Assembly: GCF_036053395.1 (NCBI RefSeq)
Contig: NZ_CP107942.1
Span: 4,740,501-4,804,500, forward strand
Length of the DNA: 64,000 nt
From: Actinoplanes sp. NBC_00393
GTDB taxonomy: Bacteria; Actinomycetota; Actinomycetes; Mycobacteriales; Micromonosporaceae
Direction of reading: 5' to 3'
In this document: piece by piece, positions 1 through 8,602 of the stretch
Numbering within the stretch: position 1 is the stretch's first letter
How the letters are laid out: each line of letters begins with the position of its first letter
Made by a program: the position numbers and the translations under genes
Notes under the pieces: generated by a model
Seen by the model: the letters and a program-made list of their open reading frames with translations, nothing else
Databases searched by the model: none
Told to the model about the DNA's origin: nothing

Positions 1-627
1 CACAGTGCCCTGGATGTATCCGATCGGCACGTTGTTCAGCACCGGCAGCACCAGGTCGGTGCCGTAGAGCACGTTGTTGCCGCCGTACGGGACGACCGCC
101 TCCAGCTCACCCGGCGCGGTGTTCGCGATCGCGCAGAACGGGATGACGCAGAGCCCGGTGCTGAGACTCAGCGCGGTGGCGGCGCCGAACGAGTGGCCGG
201 CCAGCACGAGGGTGTTCTCGTCGATGCGCCGGTACAGCGGTGAGGCGGCGTTGTCGTCCTCGGCCTCGGCCCAGTCGACGGTCCAGCCGGCCTGCGCGCC
301 CTCGGGATAGAGGCCACTGACGCCGAACAGGGACCGGGTGTGGTTGGGGACGACCACGACGAAACCGTACGAGGCGAGCTTCGTCGCGAACGCCGAGTAG
401 TGCGACTTGTCGACGTTCGCCCCCTGGAGCAGCAGAGCCACCGGCAGCCGGGTGCCGGTCACCGGGTGGTACACGTCGGCGCTGTCACCGTTGATCGTCG
501 TCGGATAGCCGGCGACCGCCGTGGTCGCGGCGTGCGCGGGAGCCGGCGCGGCAAGCGTCACAGCGAGCAGTGCAACCGACGCCGCAGCAGCCCACTGTTT
601 CCAAGAACGGAACGATGTCACATTCAT
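1..627 (-). CDS. Secreted alpha/beta hydrolase (partial)
   Basis: The gene reads leftward from an ATG at 627 and runs off the window edge, so only the first 209 residues are present. Residues 1-33 form a Sec signal peptide (positive start, Ala/Leu/Val core, AHA cleavage region), so the enzyme should be exported. The nucleophile elbow GHSFG is at 144-148 with S146 as the expected catalytic serine, and an oxyanion-type LLLQGAN strand-turn is near residue 66. The acid and histidine of the triad lie beyond the edge. The layout resembles chlorophyllase/dienelactone-hydrolase-like secreted esterases, but the substrate cannot be told. The gene is divergent from the SRPBCC gene at 694. Confidence 0.8.
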   Translation of the reverse strand, partial: MNVTSFRSWKQWAAAASVALLAVTLAAPAPAHAATTAVAGYPTTINGDSADVYHPVTGTRLPVALLLQGANVDKSHYSAFATKLASYGFVVVVPNHTRSLFGVSGLYPEGAQAGWTVDWAEAEDDNAASPLYRRIDENTLVLAGHSFGAATALSLSTGLCVIPFCAIANTAPGELEAVVPYGGNNVLYGTDLVLPVLNNVPIGYIQGTV

Positions 628-693
628 GGATACGGACTATGGTCATCGATGGGATCGGCGTCAAGGGCCCGCGATTGATGGAAGGATGACCGG

Positions 694-1089
694 ATGACCT
701 CGGACTCCCGCTTCCTCAGCGTGCGCATCGACCGCCCGGCGAAGACCGTCTATGAGTACGCGGCAGACGTCGCGAACCTGCGGGAATGGGTCACCGGCAT
801 CGAGAGCGACGCCCAGGTCACCTTCGCGCCGCGCAACGATTTCGGCGTCCTGGATCACGAGGTCCGGACGCCCGCCGGCGAAACGGTGTACGTGCCCATG
901 CGCGTCACTTCCCACGGCGACGGCGCCGAGGTGGTCTTCACCCTGCGCCCCTTCCCCGGCATGACCGCCGAGGAGCTCGAGCGGGACAGCGCGGCGGTGA
1001 TGACCGACCTGAACCGGCTCAGGGAGAACCTGGAGGCAGGCGCTGCTCCAGCACCTGGCCCGGCCACGGATCAGCCGGCTGCGCCATGA
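694..1089 (+). CDS. SRPBCC (START-like) family protein
   Basis: This 131-residue protein opens with a beta strand followed by the PAKTVYEYAADVANLREW region, which is typical of polyketide cyclase/dehydrase and START-like SRPBCC folds that enclose a hydrophobic ligand cavity. The ATG at 694 follows a GGAAGGA ribosome site at 680-686. An Ala/Pro-rich tail, about residues 115-131, is encoded by DNA that overlaps the convergent GNAT gene by 71 bases, so the tail may be a late extension. No catalytic residues can be named and the ligand is unknown. Confidence 0.7.
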   Translation: MTSDSRFLSVRIDRPAKTVYEYAADVANLREWVTGIESDAQVTFAPRNDFGVLDHEVRTPAGETVYVPMRVTSHGDGAEVVFTLRPFPGMTAEELERDSAAVMTDLNRLRENLEAGAAPAPGPATDQPAAP

Positions 1090-1564
1090 CGAAGCCCTGT
1101 GTCGCTGTGAACCCCTGACCCTCGTAGTACCGGACGAGGGCCCGGTCGTCGCCGGCGTAGCAGTCGACCCGGAGCAGGCCGATGCCCTCGTCCGCGGCGA
1201 CCGCCCGGGCGTGGTCCAGCAGCCGGGCGCCGATCCCCCGGCCGTTGTGATCCCGATCGGTCACGAGCAGGACGATGTACAGCTCCGGCTCGGGTGCCCG
1301 GTCGACGTACGCCGGCGGGTTGCCGAAGCCCAGCGCGCCCACCACCCGCTCGCCGTGCACCGCGACGTGCAGACCGCCGTCGGCGGCGATGCGATTGACC
1401 AGGGCGGACAGGCGCGGGTTGGCGGACAGCGGCTCGGTGCCCCACTGGCCGGGACGCCCGCGGTCGCTCAGCCACCGCACCGCGCCGTCGAGCAGGTCCA
1501 GCACCGCCGGCACGTCGGCCGGGCGGCCCGGGCGAATGTCCGTCCACTCTGTACTGTCGCGCAC
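1019..1564 (-). CDS. GNAT family N-acetyltransferase
   Basis: The 181-residue product is a single GNAT domain that should transfer an acyl group from acetyl-CoA to an amine. The acetyl-CoA-binding motif A is clear as HNGRGIGARLLDHA (R-G-x-G-x-G type), preceded by the ELYIVLLV strand and followed by the YAGDDRALVRYYEGQGF segment common in this family. The start chosen is the ATG at 1564, giving an N-terminus beginning MRDSTEW. The gene converges on and overlaps the end of the SRPBCC gene. The acceptor substrate is unknown. Confidence 0.85.
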   Translation of the reverse strand: MRDSTEWTDIRPGRPADVPAVLDLLDGAVRWLSDRGRPGQWGTEPLSANPRLSALVNRIAADGGLHVAVHGERVVGALGFGNPPAYVDRAPEPELYIVLLVTDRDHNGRGIGARLLDHARAVAADEGIGLLRVDCYAGDDRALVRYYEGQGFTATQGFVMAQPADPWPGQVLEQRLPPGSP

Positions 1565-1708
1565 GCGGCCATTCTGCCCGTTCGGCCGACTTGGGCCACC
1601 GGCGGGCCGATGGACCGTGATCCGAACGGCGGATCACCAGAACAGCCGCAGGCCACGGCCGTGGAATTGGTCGTCGCGGCGCGGCGCCGGGCCGGGAAGC
1701 GTGGGGGC

Positions 1709-2353
1709 GTGGTCACCCTCTCGTCGATCCTCGCCGTCTCCGCCGTCGCCCTGGGCATGGTTCTCACGCCCGGGCCGAACATGATGTATCTGGTCTCGCG
1801 CAGCATCACCCAGGGAGCGCGGGCCGGGATCGTCTCGCTCGCCGGGGTGGCGCTGGGCTTCCTCGTCTACCTCACCGCCACCAATCTCGGGCTGTCCGTC
1901 CTGTTCGTCGCGGTGCCGGAGCTGTACACGGCGATCAAGCTGGCCGGCGCGGGTTACCTGGCCTGGCTGGCCTGGAAGACGCTGCGCCCGGGCGGGACGT
2001 CGGTGTTCGAGCCGCAGCCGCTGGCAGCCGACTCGGCGGGCCGGCTGTTCACCATGGGCCTGCTGACCAACCTGCTGAACCCGAAGGCCGCGGTGATGTA
2101 CCTGTCGCTGATCCCGCAGTTCGTCGACCCGGCGGCCGGCCACGTGATGGCGCAGGGCTTCCTGCTGGGTGGCGTGCAGCTGCTGGTCAGCATGGCGGTG
2201 AACCTGGCGATCGTGCTCACCGCCGGGACGATCGCGGTGTTCCTGGCCCGGCGGCCCGGCTGGCTGCGGGTGCAGCGCTACCTGATGGGGACGGTGCTCG
2301 GGGTCATCGCGGTCAAGCTCGCCACGGACCGGGCGCGCCCGGTGGCCGCCTAG
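1709..2353 (+). CDS. LysE/RhtB family amino-acid exporter
   Basis: The product is a six-helix inner-membrane exporter of the LysE/RhtB family, about 214 residues as usual for the family. The diagnostic N-terminal motif appears as GMVLTPGPNMMYLVSRS, followed by GARAGIVSLAGVALGF. Later helices contain GAGYLAWLAWKTLR and the NLLNPKAAVMYL motif also typical of the family. A GTG start at 1709 was chosen because it places the first helix at the terminus; an in-frame ATG at 1610 would add a hydrophilic extension unlike the family. The exported substrate could be an amino acid or homoserine lactone and cannot be told. Confidence 0.85.
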   Translation: MVTLSSILAVSAVALGMVLTPGPNMMYLVSRSITQGARAGIVSLAGVALGFLVYLTATNLGLSVLFVAVPELYTAIKLAGAGYLAWLAWKTLRPGGTSVFEPQPLAADSAGRLFTMGLLTNLLNPKAAVMYLSLIPQFVDPAAGHVMAQGFLLGGVQLLVSMAVNLAIVLTAGTIAVFLARRPGWLRVQRYLMGTVLGVIAVKLATDRARPVAA

Positions 2354-2688
2354 CGGCGGGCCAGCACCAGGGCGCCGATCAGCACCTGCCCGGCCGGGAC
2401 CGCCACCGTCGCGACGAGCATCGCACCCTGCGGGCGTAGTCCCAGGTGGAGCAGCATCATGATGGCGCTGAGGGCGAGCAGGCTCAGCCAGGCGCCGCGG
2501 TCGTCCGGCCGGTGCCACAGTTTCAGCCCGCACGGCACGCAGACCAGCGCCAGCACGGCGAGTCCGGCGAAGGCCACCGGAGCGTGACCGGAGTGGCTGC
2601 CGGCCAGGGCCAGGTGCACCACGACGCCGCCCGCGCCGAGCGCCGCCGCGATCCGGGCCGGAGCTGTCCTGCTCGGGCTGGGTTCCAT
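2350..2688 (-). CDS. Small hypothetical membrane protein
   Basis: The 112-residue product has about four hydrophobic segments (GAGGVVVHLALAG, FAGLAVLALVCVPCGL, WLSLLALSAIMMLLHLGL and MLVATVAVPAGQVLIGALVL), so it should be an integral membrane protein. No family was recognised. An ATG at 2724 would add 12 residues, and neither start has a convincing ribosome site. The stop overlaps the stop of the convergent exporter gene by four bases. Confidence 0.55.
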   Translation of the reverse strand: MEPSPSRTAPARIAAALGAGGVVVHLALAGSHSGHAPVAFAGLAVLALVCVPCGLKLWHRPDDRGAWLSLLALSAIMMLLHLGLRPQGAMLVATVAVPAGQVLIGALVLARR

Positions 2689-3098
2689 CGATCGGTGAGT
2701 CTGCCACACGGTTCCAGGAATCATCGGCGGCCACTGATATCAGCCCGGACTGAGATCTAGATCACATTACGCAACCTATCCGGCCCGGTCAGACACTCTT
2801 ACAGAGGAACACTGCAGCGCCGGCGGACTTGTCCCCAGCAATCCGGCGGCGCCGAAGGCCCCGTTCGCACTCCCCTCCGCCAAGGGGACGCGGGCGGGGC
2901 CCTTCTGCTGTTACCAATGATCGCTTTCGATCTTCCGGGCTGCGTGCGATGGTGCAGAAAGAACCGCGGCCGGGAGTGACCTTCGCCGGAACAGCTAAAC
3001 GTCGCCGAGCGGACTTCTTCCGTACGCCTTTCCTCCACCAAGCACTTTCATGATCCACCAGCGCGCACCGGTTGCGGTGCCGCAGAAGGAGGAACACA
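2689..3098. other. Intergenic region with leader hairpin
   Basis: No gene is supported here. The stretch is the divergent space between the small membrane protein and the ABC importer operon. The main structure is an imperfect stem-loop at 2854-2905, where GAAGGCCCCG faces CGGGGCCCTTC with one bulge and an inner CCCCT/AGGGG stem. An AAGGAGG ribosome site for the importer is at 3087-3093. No known riboswitch motif was recognised. Confidence 0.4.
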
Positions 3099-4217
3099 GT
3101 GCGCACCCTTTCCCGCTCGGTCGCCGTGGTGGCGGCCGCGACCATGTTCGCCGCCACCGCGGCCTGCTCCCCGCCGGAGAAGGAGACGGAGGCCGCCGCG
3201 GGCAGCGCGGCCACCGCGGCGAGCGCCGCCGACCTGGGCGGCATGGACGCCCTGATCGCCGCGGCGAAGAAGGAGGGGCAGCTCAACGTGATCGCCCTGC
3301 CGCCGAACTGGGCGAACTACGGCGAGATCATCAAGACGTTCGGTGACAAGTACGGCATCAAGGTCAACTCGGCGCAGCCGGACGGCTCCAGCCAGGACGA
3401 GATCAACGCGGCCAACCAGCTCAAGGGGCAGGACACCGCCCCGGACGTGTTCGACCTCGGCGGCGCGGTGGCGACCGCCAACACGGCGATGTTCGCGCCG
3501 TACAAGGTGGCCACGTTCGACGAGATCCCGGCCGAGCTCAAGGACGCGAACGGCGCCTGGGTCAACGACTACGGCGGCTACATGTCGATCGGCTACGACA
3601 GCGCCAAGGTGCCCGCGCCGACCAGCGTGGACGACCTGCTGAAGCCGGAGTACAAGGGCAAGGTCGCGCTCAACGGCGACCCGACGCAGGCCGGCGCGGC
3701 GTTCGGCGGCGTGCAGATGGTCGCGGTGGCGAAGGGCGGCTCGGCGGAGGACGTCAAGCCCGGCGTCGACTTCTTCGGCGAGCTGAAGAAGGCCGGCAAC
3801 TTCCTGCCGGTCGACCCGAACCCGGCGACCATCACGTCCGGCCAGACGCCGGTCGTCTTCGACTGGGACTACCTGAACACCGCGAGCGCCACCAAGGTCA
3901 GCACCTGGAAGACGTTCGTCCCGTCGAACGCGGTGCTCGGCTCGTACTACGTGCAGGCGATCAACAAGGACGCGCCGCACCCGGCCGCCGCGCGGCTCTG
4001 GCAGGAGTTCCTCTACTCCGACGAGGGCCAGAACCTGTGGCTCAAGGGTGGCGCCCGTCCGGTGCGCGCCGACGCCATGCAGAAGGCCGGCACGATCGAC
4101 GCGACCGCGTTCGCCGCGCTGCCCAAGGTCGACGGCACTCCGGTGATCCCGACCGAGGCGCAGAACACCAAGGCGAAGGGGTACCTCGCCGCGAACTGGA
4201 CCAAGGCCGTTGGCTGA
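3099..4217 (+). CDS. ABC importer solute-binding lipoprotein (PotD/AfuA-like)
   Basis: This is the extracellular substrate-binding subunit of a four-gene importer. The GTG start at 3099 has a strong AAGGAGG site. Residues 1-22 form a lipoprotein signal with lipobox ATAAC, so C23 is the expected lipidated cysteine. The body is a family-1-type periplasmic-binding fold (LNVIALPPNWANYGEI, PDVFDLGGA, YKGKVALNGDP, VVFDWDYLN), as in spermidine/putrescine, ferric-iron, thiamine and 2-aminoethylphosphonate binders. The ligand cannot be assigned from the sequence. Two permeases and an ATPase follow with overlaps, so all four should be co-transcribed. Confidence 0.85.
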   Translation: MRTLSRSVAVVAAATMFAATAACSPPEKETEAAAGSAATAASAADLGGMDALIAAAKKEGQLNVIALPPNWANYGEIIKTFGDKYGIKVNSAQPDGSSQDEINAANQLKGQDTAPDVFDLGGAVATANTAMFAPYKVATFDEIPAELKDANGAWVNDYGGYMSIGYDSAKVPAPTSVDDLLKPEYKGKVALNGDPTQAGAAFGGVQMVAVAKGGSAEDVKPGVDFFGELKKAGNFLPVDPNPATITSGQTPVVFDWDYLNTASATKVSTWKTFVPSNAVLGSYYVQAINKDAPHPAAARLWQEFLYSDEGQNLWLKGGARPVRADAMQKAGTIDATAFAALPKVDGTPVIPTEAQNTKAKGYLAANWTKAVG

Positions 4218-5106
4218 GATCGCCACGACCGCTCCGCAGCGCGTGGCCCGGCGGCCACGCCTGCGGGGCGCCTCGTCACTGCTCGGCACGGTGCCGTTCT
4301 TCGCGTACGTGACGATCTTCCTGATCATCCCGACGCTGGTCGTGGTGATCGGGGCGTTCGCCTCCGACGCCGGCGGTTTCACCCTGGGCAACGTCCGCGC
4401 TCTGGGCGACGAGTACGTCGTCGCGGCCTTCGGCCGCAGCATCACCCTGTCGGCGGCGAGCGCGCTGATCGGCGCGATCTTCGGAGCACTGCTGGCGTAC
4501 GCGCTGGTCACCGCCAGAACGGGCGGTCTGCTCCGGCGGATGGTCACCGCGGCGTGCGGGGTGCTCGCCCAGTTCGGCGGGGTCACCCTCGCCTTCGCGT
4601 TCCTGGCCACGATCGGCCTGTCCGGGTTCCTCACGCTCTGGCTGACCGAGCACGGCTTCGACCCGTACGCAAACGGGGTCTGGCTCTTCGAACTTCCGGG
4701 GTTGACCCTGGTCTACACGTACTTCCAGATCCCGCTCATGGTGATCGTGTTCCTGCCCGCGCTGGACGGCATCCGGCCACAGTGGCGGGAGGCGACCGAG
4801 AGCCTGGGCGGCACCACCTGGCAGTACTGGACCCGGGTGGCCGGGCCGCTGCTCGCCCCGGCGTTCCTCGGCTCCACGCTGCTGCTGTTCGCCAACGCGT
4901 TCTCCGCGTACGCCACCGCCGCCGCCCTGGTCAGCCAGGGCAGCCCGATCGTGCCGCTGCAGATCCGCGGCGCTCTGACCAGCGAGGTCGTCCTCGGCCA
5001 GGCGAACCTTGGCAAGGCCATGGCGCTCGGCATGGTGGTCGTCGTCGCGGTCGTGATGACCCTCTACTCCCTGCTGCAGAAAAGGACCGCCCGATGGCTG
5101 GGTTAG
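4210..5106 (+). CDS. ABC importer permease 1
   Basis: The product is a 298-residue inner-membrane permease of the PotB/CysT (BPD_transp_1) type with about six helices. The EAA loop that docks on the ATPase is visible as WREATESLGGTTWQYWTRVAGPLL. It starts at a TTG at 4210 inside the end of the binding-protein gene (8-base overlap), which implies translational coupling. The first helix, VPFFAYVTIFLIIPTLVVVIG, follows a basic N-terminus. It should pair with the second permease at 5094. Confidence 0.85.
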   Translation: MAEIATTAPQRVARRPRLRGASSLLGTVPFFAYVTIFLIIPTLVVVIGAFASDAGGFTLGNVRALGDEYVVAAFGRSITLSAASALIGAIFGALLAYALVTARTGGLLRRMVTAACGVLAQFGGVTLAFAFLATIGLSGFLTLWLTEHGFDPYANGVWLFELPGLTLVYTYFQIPLMVIVFLPALDGIRPQWREATESLGGTTWQYWTRVAGPLLAPAFLGSTLLLFANAFSAYATAAALVSQGSPIVPLQIRGALTSEVVLGQANLGKAMALGMVVVVAVVMTLYSLLQKRTARWLG

Positions 5107-5879
5107 CCGTACGCCGGGCCCGCCGGCAACGGGCGTTCCGCTGGAGCGTGCTGCTCGTCCTCGGCACGTTCTTCGTTGTCCCGCTGATCGCGATGGTCGA
5201 GTTCAGCACCCGGGACGCCGAGACCTGGCCGCTGCTGGTGAACTGGCCACGGCTCAGCGAGACCTACCCCGATCTCGCCAACGGCATCGTCGCCTCACTC
5301 GGCCAGGCGTCGCTGACCTCGCTGCTCATGCTGGTGCTGCTGGTGCCCACGGCGATCTGGGTACGCCTGCGCCTGCCCCGCCTGCGCCGGCTGGTCGAGT
5401 TCCTCTGTCTGCTCCCGCTCACCATCCCGGCGATCGTGCTGGTGGTCGGGCTGGCGCCGGTGTACGCCTGGGTCAACTACTTCCTCGGCGGCTCGTCGTT
5501 GACGCTGGTCTTCGCGTACACCGTCCTGGTCCTGCCCTATGCCTACCGCGCGATCGACGCCGGCCTCTCCGCCATCGACGTGCAGACGCTGGCCGAGGCG
5601 GCCCGCAGTCTCGGCGCGAGCTGGACCACCGTGATCTGGCGCGTGGTGCTGCCGAACATCCGCTCGGCCGTGCTCTCCGCCGCATTCCTGACCGTGGCGC
5701 TGGTGCTCGGCGAGTTCACCATCGCGTCACTGCTGCACCGCACCAACCTGCAGGTCGCCATCGACTACCTGGGCAAGAGCAGCGCCACCATGTCGGTGGC
5801 CGTCTCGCTCGCCGCCCTGTTGCTGGCGTTCGCCCTGCTCCTAGTGCTTTCGCTGTTCGGAAAACGGGAGTCCCGATGA
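5094..5879 (+). CDS. ABC importer permease 2
   Basis: This 261-residue permease is the PotC-like partner of the preceding subunit. The ATG at 5094 overlaps the previous gene by 13 bases. It has a basic N-terminus (RRARRQRAFR), about six transmembrane helices and the EAA loop LAEAARSLGASWTTVIWRVV. The C-terminus FGKRESR is cytoplasmic in type. Its stop overlaps the ATPase start by four bases (ATGA). Confidence 0.85.
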   Translation: MAGLAVRRARRQRAFRWSVLLVLGTFFVVPLIAMVEFSTRDAETWPLLVNWPRLSETYPDLANGIVASLGQASLTSLLMLVLLVPTAIWVRLRLPRLRRLVEFLCLLPLTIPAIVLVVGLAPVYAWVNYFLGGSSLTLVFAYTVLVLPYAYRAIDAGLSAIDVQTLAEAARSLGASWTTVIWRVVLPNIRSAVLSAAFLTVALVLGEFTIASLLHRTNLQVAIDYLGKSSATMSVAVSLAALLLAFALLLVLSLFGKRESR

Positions 5880-6895
5880 CTGGAGTAGGTGTTCACCTCG
5901 ACGGGCTGCGCCGCACGTTCGGCCAGACGCACGCGCTCGACGACCTGAACCTGTCGATCGAGCCGGGCGAGCTGATCGCCCTGCTCGGGCCGTCCGGCTG
6001 CGGCAAGACGACCGCGCTGCGGATCCTCGCGGGTCTCGACGACGCCGACGCCGGGCGGGTGGTGGTCGGCGGCAAGGACGTCACGCGCCTGCCGGCGAAC
6101 CGGCGCGACATGGGCATGGTCTTCCAGGCGTACAGTCTCTTCCCGCATCTGGATGCCCAGCGCAACGTCGAGTTCGGCCTGCGCCTGCGCGGCCGCCGCA
6201 ACGCATCGGCGCGGGCCGCCGAGATGCTCGACCTGGTCGGTCTCGCCGGCTTCGCCGGGCGGTTCCCGCACCAGCTCTCCGGCGGCCAGCAACAGCGTGT
6301 CGCGCTGGCGCGCGCGCTCGCCATCGAGCCGCAGGTGCTGTTGCTGGACGAGCCGTTGTCGGCATTGGATGCCAAGGTACGCGTCCAGTTGCGCGACGAG
6401 ATCCGCCGGATCCAGACCGAGATCGGTACGACCGCCCTGTTCGTGACGCATGACCAGGAGGAGGCCCTCGCCGTCGCCGACCGGGTCGGGGTGATGCGCG
6501 CCGGAAAGCTGGAGCAGCTGGCCCCGCCCGCCGAGGTCTACCTGCGGCCGGCGACCGCGTTTGTGGCCGATTTCGTCGGGCTCAGCAATCGGCTGCCCGG
6601 TACGGTCGACGGCGACGGGATCGAGGTTTTCGGCACCCGGCTGCCGTTGGTGACGCCCCACGCGGGCGGCGCCGCGACGGCGCTCGTACGCCCGGAATCG
6701 GTGGACGTCATCCCGGACGCTGACGGCGACGCACAGGTGCTGACCAGCAGTTTCCTCGGGCCGACGAGCCGGGTCACGGTCACTGTCGGCGAACACCTGG
6801 TGGTCGCGCAGGTCCCCAGTGGACGGTTGCCCGATCTGGCCCCGGGCACCCCGGTGCGGGTCACGCTGAATCCGGTGGCGGTGGCATTGGAGTAA
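5876..6895 (+). CDS. ABC importer ATPase (PotA/FbpC-like)
   Basis: The 339-residue ATPase energises the importer. It shows Walker A GPSGCGKTT at 38-46, the Q-loop, the signature LSGGQQQR, Walker B LLLDEPLSALD and the H-loop VTHDQEEALAVADR. A C-terminal TOBE-type domain (about residues 270-339, with ATALVRPESVDVI) is as in PotA, FbpC and CysA. The ATG overlaps the permease stop. It is the last gene of the operon; the next promoter begins within 10 bases. Confidence 0.9.
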   Translation: MTGVGVHLDGLRRTFGQTHALDDLNLSIEPGELIALLGPSGCGKTTALRILAGLDDADAGRVVVGGKDVTRLPANRRDMGMVFQAYSLFPHLDAQRNVEFGLRLRGRRNASARAAEMLDLVGLAGFAGRFPHQLSGGQQQRVALARALAIEPQVLLLDEPLSALDAKVRVQLRDEIRRIQTEIGTTALFVTHDQEEALAVADRVGVMRAGKLEQLAPPAEVYLRPATAFVADFVGLSNRLPGTVDGDGIEVFGTRLPLVTPHAGGAATALVRPESVDVIPDADGDAQVLTSSFLGPTSRVTVTVGEHLVVAQVPSGRLPDLAPGTPVRVTLNPVAVALE

Positions 6896-6904
6896 GCCCT
6901 GCGT

Positions 6905-6933
6905 TTTACACGCTTCTATCGGCGGGTTAGAGT
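6905..6933 (+). promoter_or_regulatory. Predicted promoter of the cellulase gene
   Basis: A -35 TTTACA at 6905-6910 and a -10 TAGAGT at 6928-6933 are separated by 17 bases. Transcription would start near 6940, so the palindrome at 6946-6959 sits at the start of the transcript, where a bound repressor would block initiation. Confidence 0.55.
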
Positions 6934-6945
6934 CGGAGCCCCAAC

Positions 6946-6959
6946 TGGGAGCGCTCCCA
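6946..6959. promoter_or_regulatory. CebR-type LacI-family operator
   Basis: The perfect 14-base palindrome TGGGAGCGCTCCCA is identical to the box described for the cellobiose-responsive LacI-family repressor CebR of Streptomyces. It lies 62 bases upstream of a secreted cellulase gene, a typical CebR target, and just downstream of the predicted -10. A cebR gene is not in this window. Confidence 0.8.
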
Positions 6960-7020
6960 TTGCGGATTTCCCCAGCGCCGTACCCACCACGGTGCTCCGC
7001 CTCCATCCCCCGAGGTGCAC

Positions 7021-8451
7021 ATGAAACGCAGAGCGAAGACCATCCTAGCCGCGGCCCTCGCCGTGGCCGCCACCTCGTTCGCGGCTTTCGTCGCGCTGCC
7101 GGCCAACGCGGAGACCGCCACCATCACGGTGGCGAACTCGTGGAGCAGTGGCTACCAGGCACAGGTGACGGTCAACAACGAGTCGTCGACCGCGCTGAAC
7201 ACCTGGAAGGTCGAGCTGGTCCTGCCCGCCGGCACCACGGTCGGCCAGGCGTGGAACACGACGATGAGCGTGTCCGGGAGCACCTACACGTTCACGCCGG
7301 CCGGGTGGAACGCGACGATCCCCGGGAACTCGGCGGCCAACTTCGGCTTCATCGCCAACGGGACCGGCCGACCGACGAGCTGCCTGGTGAACGGCAAGGC
7401 CTGCACCGGAACGGTCACGCCGCCCTCGTCCCCGGCGGCTTCCTCTCCGGCGCCCTCGTCCCCGGCGCCCTCGCCGTCGGCCTCGGTCACCACGCCTCCG
7501 CCGCCGACCGGCTCCACCCCGCTGGCGATCAACGGGCAGTTGCGCGTCTGCGGCAACTTCCTGTGCAACCAGTACGGCAAGCCGGTCCAGCTGCGCGGCA
7601 TGAGCTCGCACGGTCTGCAGTGGTTCCCGAACTGCTACACCGGCACGGCGCTGGACGCGATCGCGAAGGACTGGAACGCCGACCTGTTCCGGATCGCGAT
7701 GTACGTCCAGGAGGGTGGCTACGAGACCAACCCGAGCGGCTTCACCTCGCAGGTCAACAACCTGGTCGACCTGGCCGAGGCCCGCGGGATGTACGCGATG
7801 ATCGACTTCCACATCCTCAACCCGGGTGACCCGGCGTACAACCTGCAGCGGGCCAAGACCTTCTTCGCCGCGGTCTCGCAGCGCAACGCCGCCAAGAAGA
7901 ACGTCATCTACGAGATCGCCAACGAGCCGAACGGCGTGAGCTGGGCCGGCATCAAGAACTACGCCGAGCAGGTCATCCCGGTGATCCGGGCGAACGACCC
8001 GGACGCCGTGATCATCGTCGGCACCCGCGCCTGGTCGTCGCTGGGCGTCTCGGAGGGCTCCAGCTCGTCGGAGATCATCAGCAACCCGGTCAACGCGTCG
8101 AACATCATGTACGCGTTCCACTTCTACGCCGGCTCACACAAGGACAACTACCGCGCCGAGGTGCAGCGGGCGGCGGCCTCGCTGCCGCTGTTCGTCACCG
8201 AGTTCGGCACGGGTACCGCGGACGGCGGCGGCTCGGTGGACACGGCCAGCACCACGGCCTGGATCGACCTGCTGGACCGGCTGAAGATCGGCTACGCCAA
8301 CTGGTCGTGGGCCGACAAGGCCGAGGGCAGCGCGGCGCTGCGACCGGGCACCTGCTCCGGCGGCAGCTTCGCCGGGACCGGTGTGCTGACCGACTCGGGA
8401 ACGCTGCTGCGCTCCCGGATCCGCACCGCGGACAACTTCCCCACCGCCTGA
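7021..8451 (+). CDS. Secreted cellulase, CBM2-GH5
   Basis: This 476-residue exported enzyme should hydrolyse internal beta-1,4-glucosidic bonds in cellulose or a related glucan. Residues 1-30 are a signal peptide ending ANA. Residues 31 to about 128 form a family-2 carbohydrate-binding module, with its conserved Trp positions (NSWSSGYQAQV, AWNTTMS, AGWNATIPG) and terminal cysteines. A Ser/Pro/Ala/Thr linker spans about 131-162. The GH5 catalytic domain fills about 165-460, with E302 in IANEPNG as acid/base and E394 in FVTEFGT as nucleophile. The ATG at 7021 was preferred to a GTG at 7015 because of spacing to the AGG site. A CebR-type operator lies upstream and a hairpin terminator downstream. 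Confidence 0.92.
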   Translation: MKRRAKTILAAALAVAATSFAAFVALPANAETATITVANSWSSGYQAQVTVNNESSTALNTWKVELVLPAGTTVGQAWNTTMSVSGSTYTFTPAGWNATIPGNSAANFGFIANGTGRPTSCLVNGKACTGTVTPPSSPAASSPAPSSPAPSPSASVTTPPPPTGSTPLAINGQLRVCGNFLCNQYGKPVQLRGMSSHGLQWFPNCYTGTALDAIAKDWNADLFRIAMYVQEGGYETNPSGFTSQVNNLVDLAEARGMYAMIDFHILNPGDPAYNLQRAKTFFAAVSQRNAAKKNVIYEIANEPNGVSWAGIKNYAEQVIPVIRANDPDAVIIVGTRAWSSLGVSEGSSSSEIISNPVNASNIMYAFHFYAGSHKDNYRAEVQRAAASLPLFVTEFGTGTADGGGSVDTASTTAWIDLLDRLKIGYANWSWADKAEGSAALRPGTCSGGSFAGTGVLTDSGTLLRSRIRTADNFPTA

Positions 8452-8518
8452 CGTTCGGGGCCGCTCCCGCCAGAGCGGTCCCGATCGGCGGCCCGTACCC
8501 ACGATCCGGGTCGCCACC

Positions 8519-8552
8519 GGCGCCGGGCTCACCTTCGGGTGGGCCCGGCGCC
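8519..8552 (+). terminator. Hairpin terminator after the cellulase gene
   Basis: A 15-base stem with one mismatch (8519-8533 against 8538-8552) closes on a TTCG tetraloop. There is no long T tract, which is common for actinomycete terminators. Confidence 0.75.
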
Positions 8553-8568
8553 TCCTCATTACAGCCCT

Positions 8569-8582
8569 CACTTATATAAGTG
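8569..8582. promoter_or_regulatory. Palindromic operator before the arsR-type gene
   Basis: The perfect palindrome CACTTATATAAGTG stands out as AT-rich in this sequence. It is just upstream of a -10-like TAGGGT at 8591-8596, which itself lies only six bases before the GTG start, so the transcript is likely leaderless. Its position suggests autoregulation by the ArsR-family product. Confidence 0.6.
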
Positions 8583-8602
8583 GCTTCTGATAGGGTGAGC
8601 CC

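Noticed and set aside
2689..3098. Thiamine or other known riboswitch before the importer
   Set aside because: The characteristic conserved TPP motifs were looked for and not found, so no known class is claimed.
2789..3286. A 165-codon minus-strand frame in the importer leader
   Set aside because: It overlaps the start and ribosome site of the importer binding-protein gene and has no recognisable domain.
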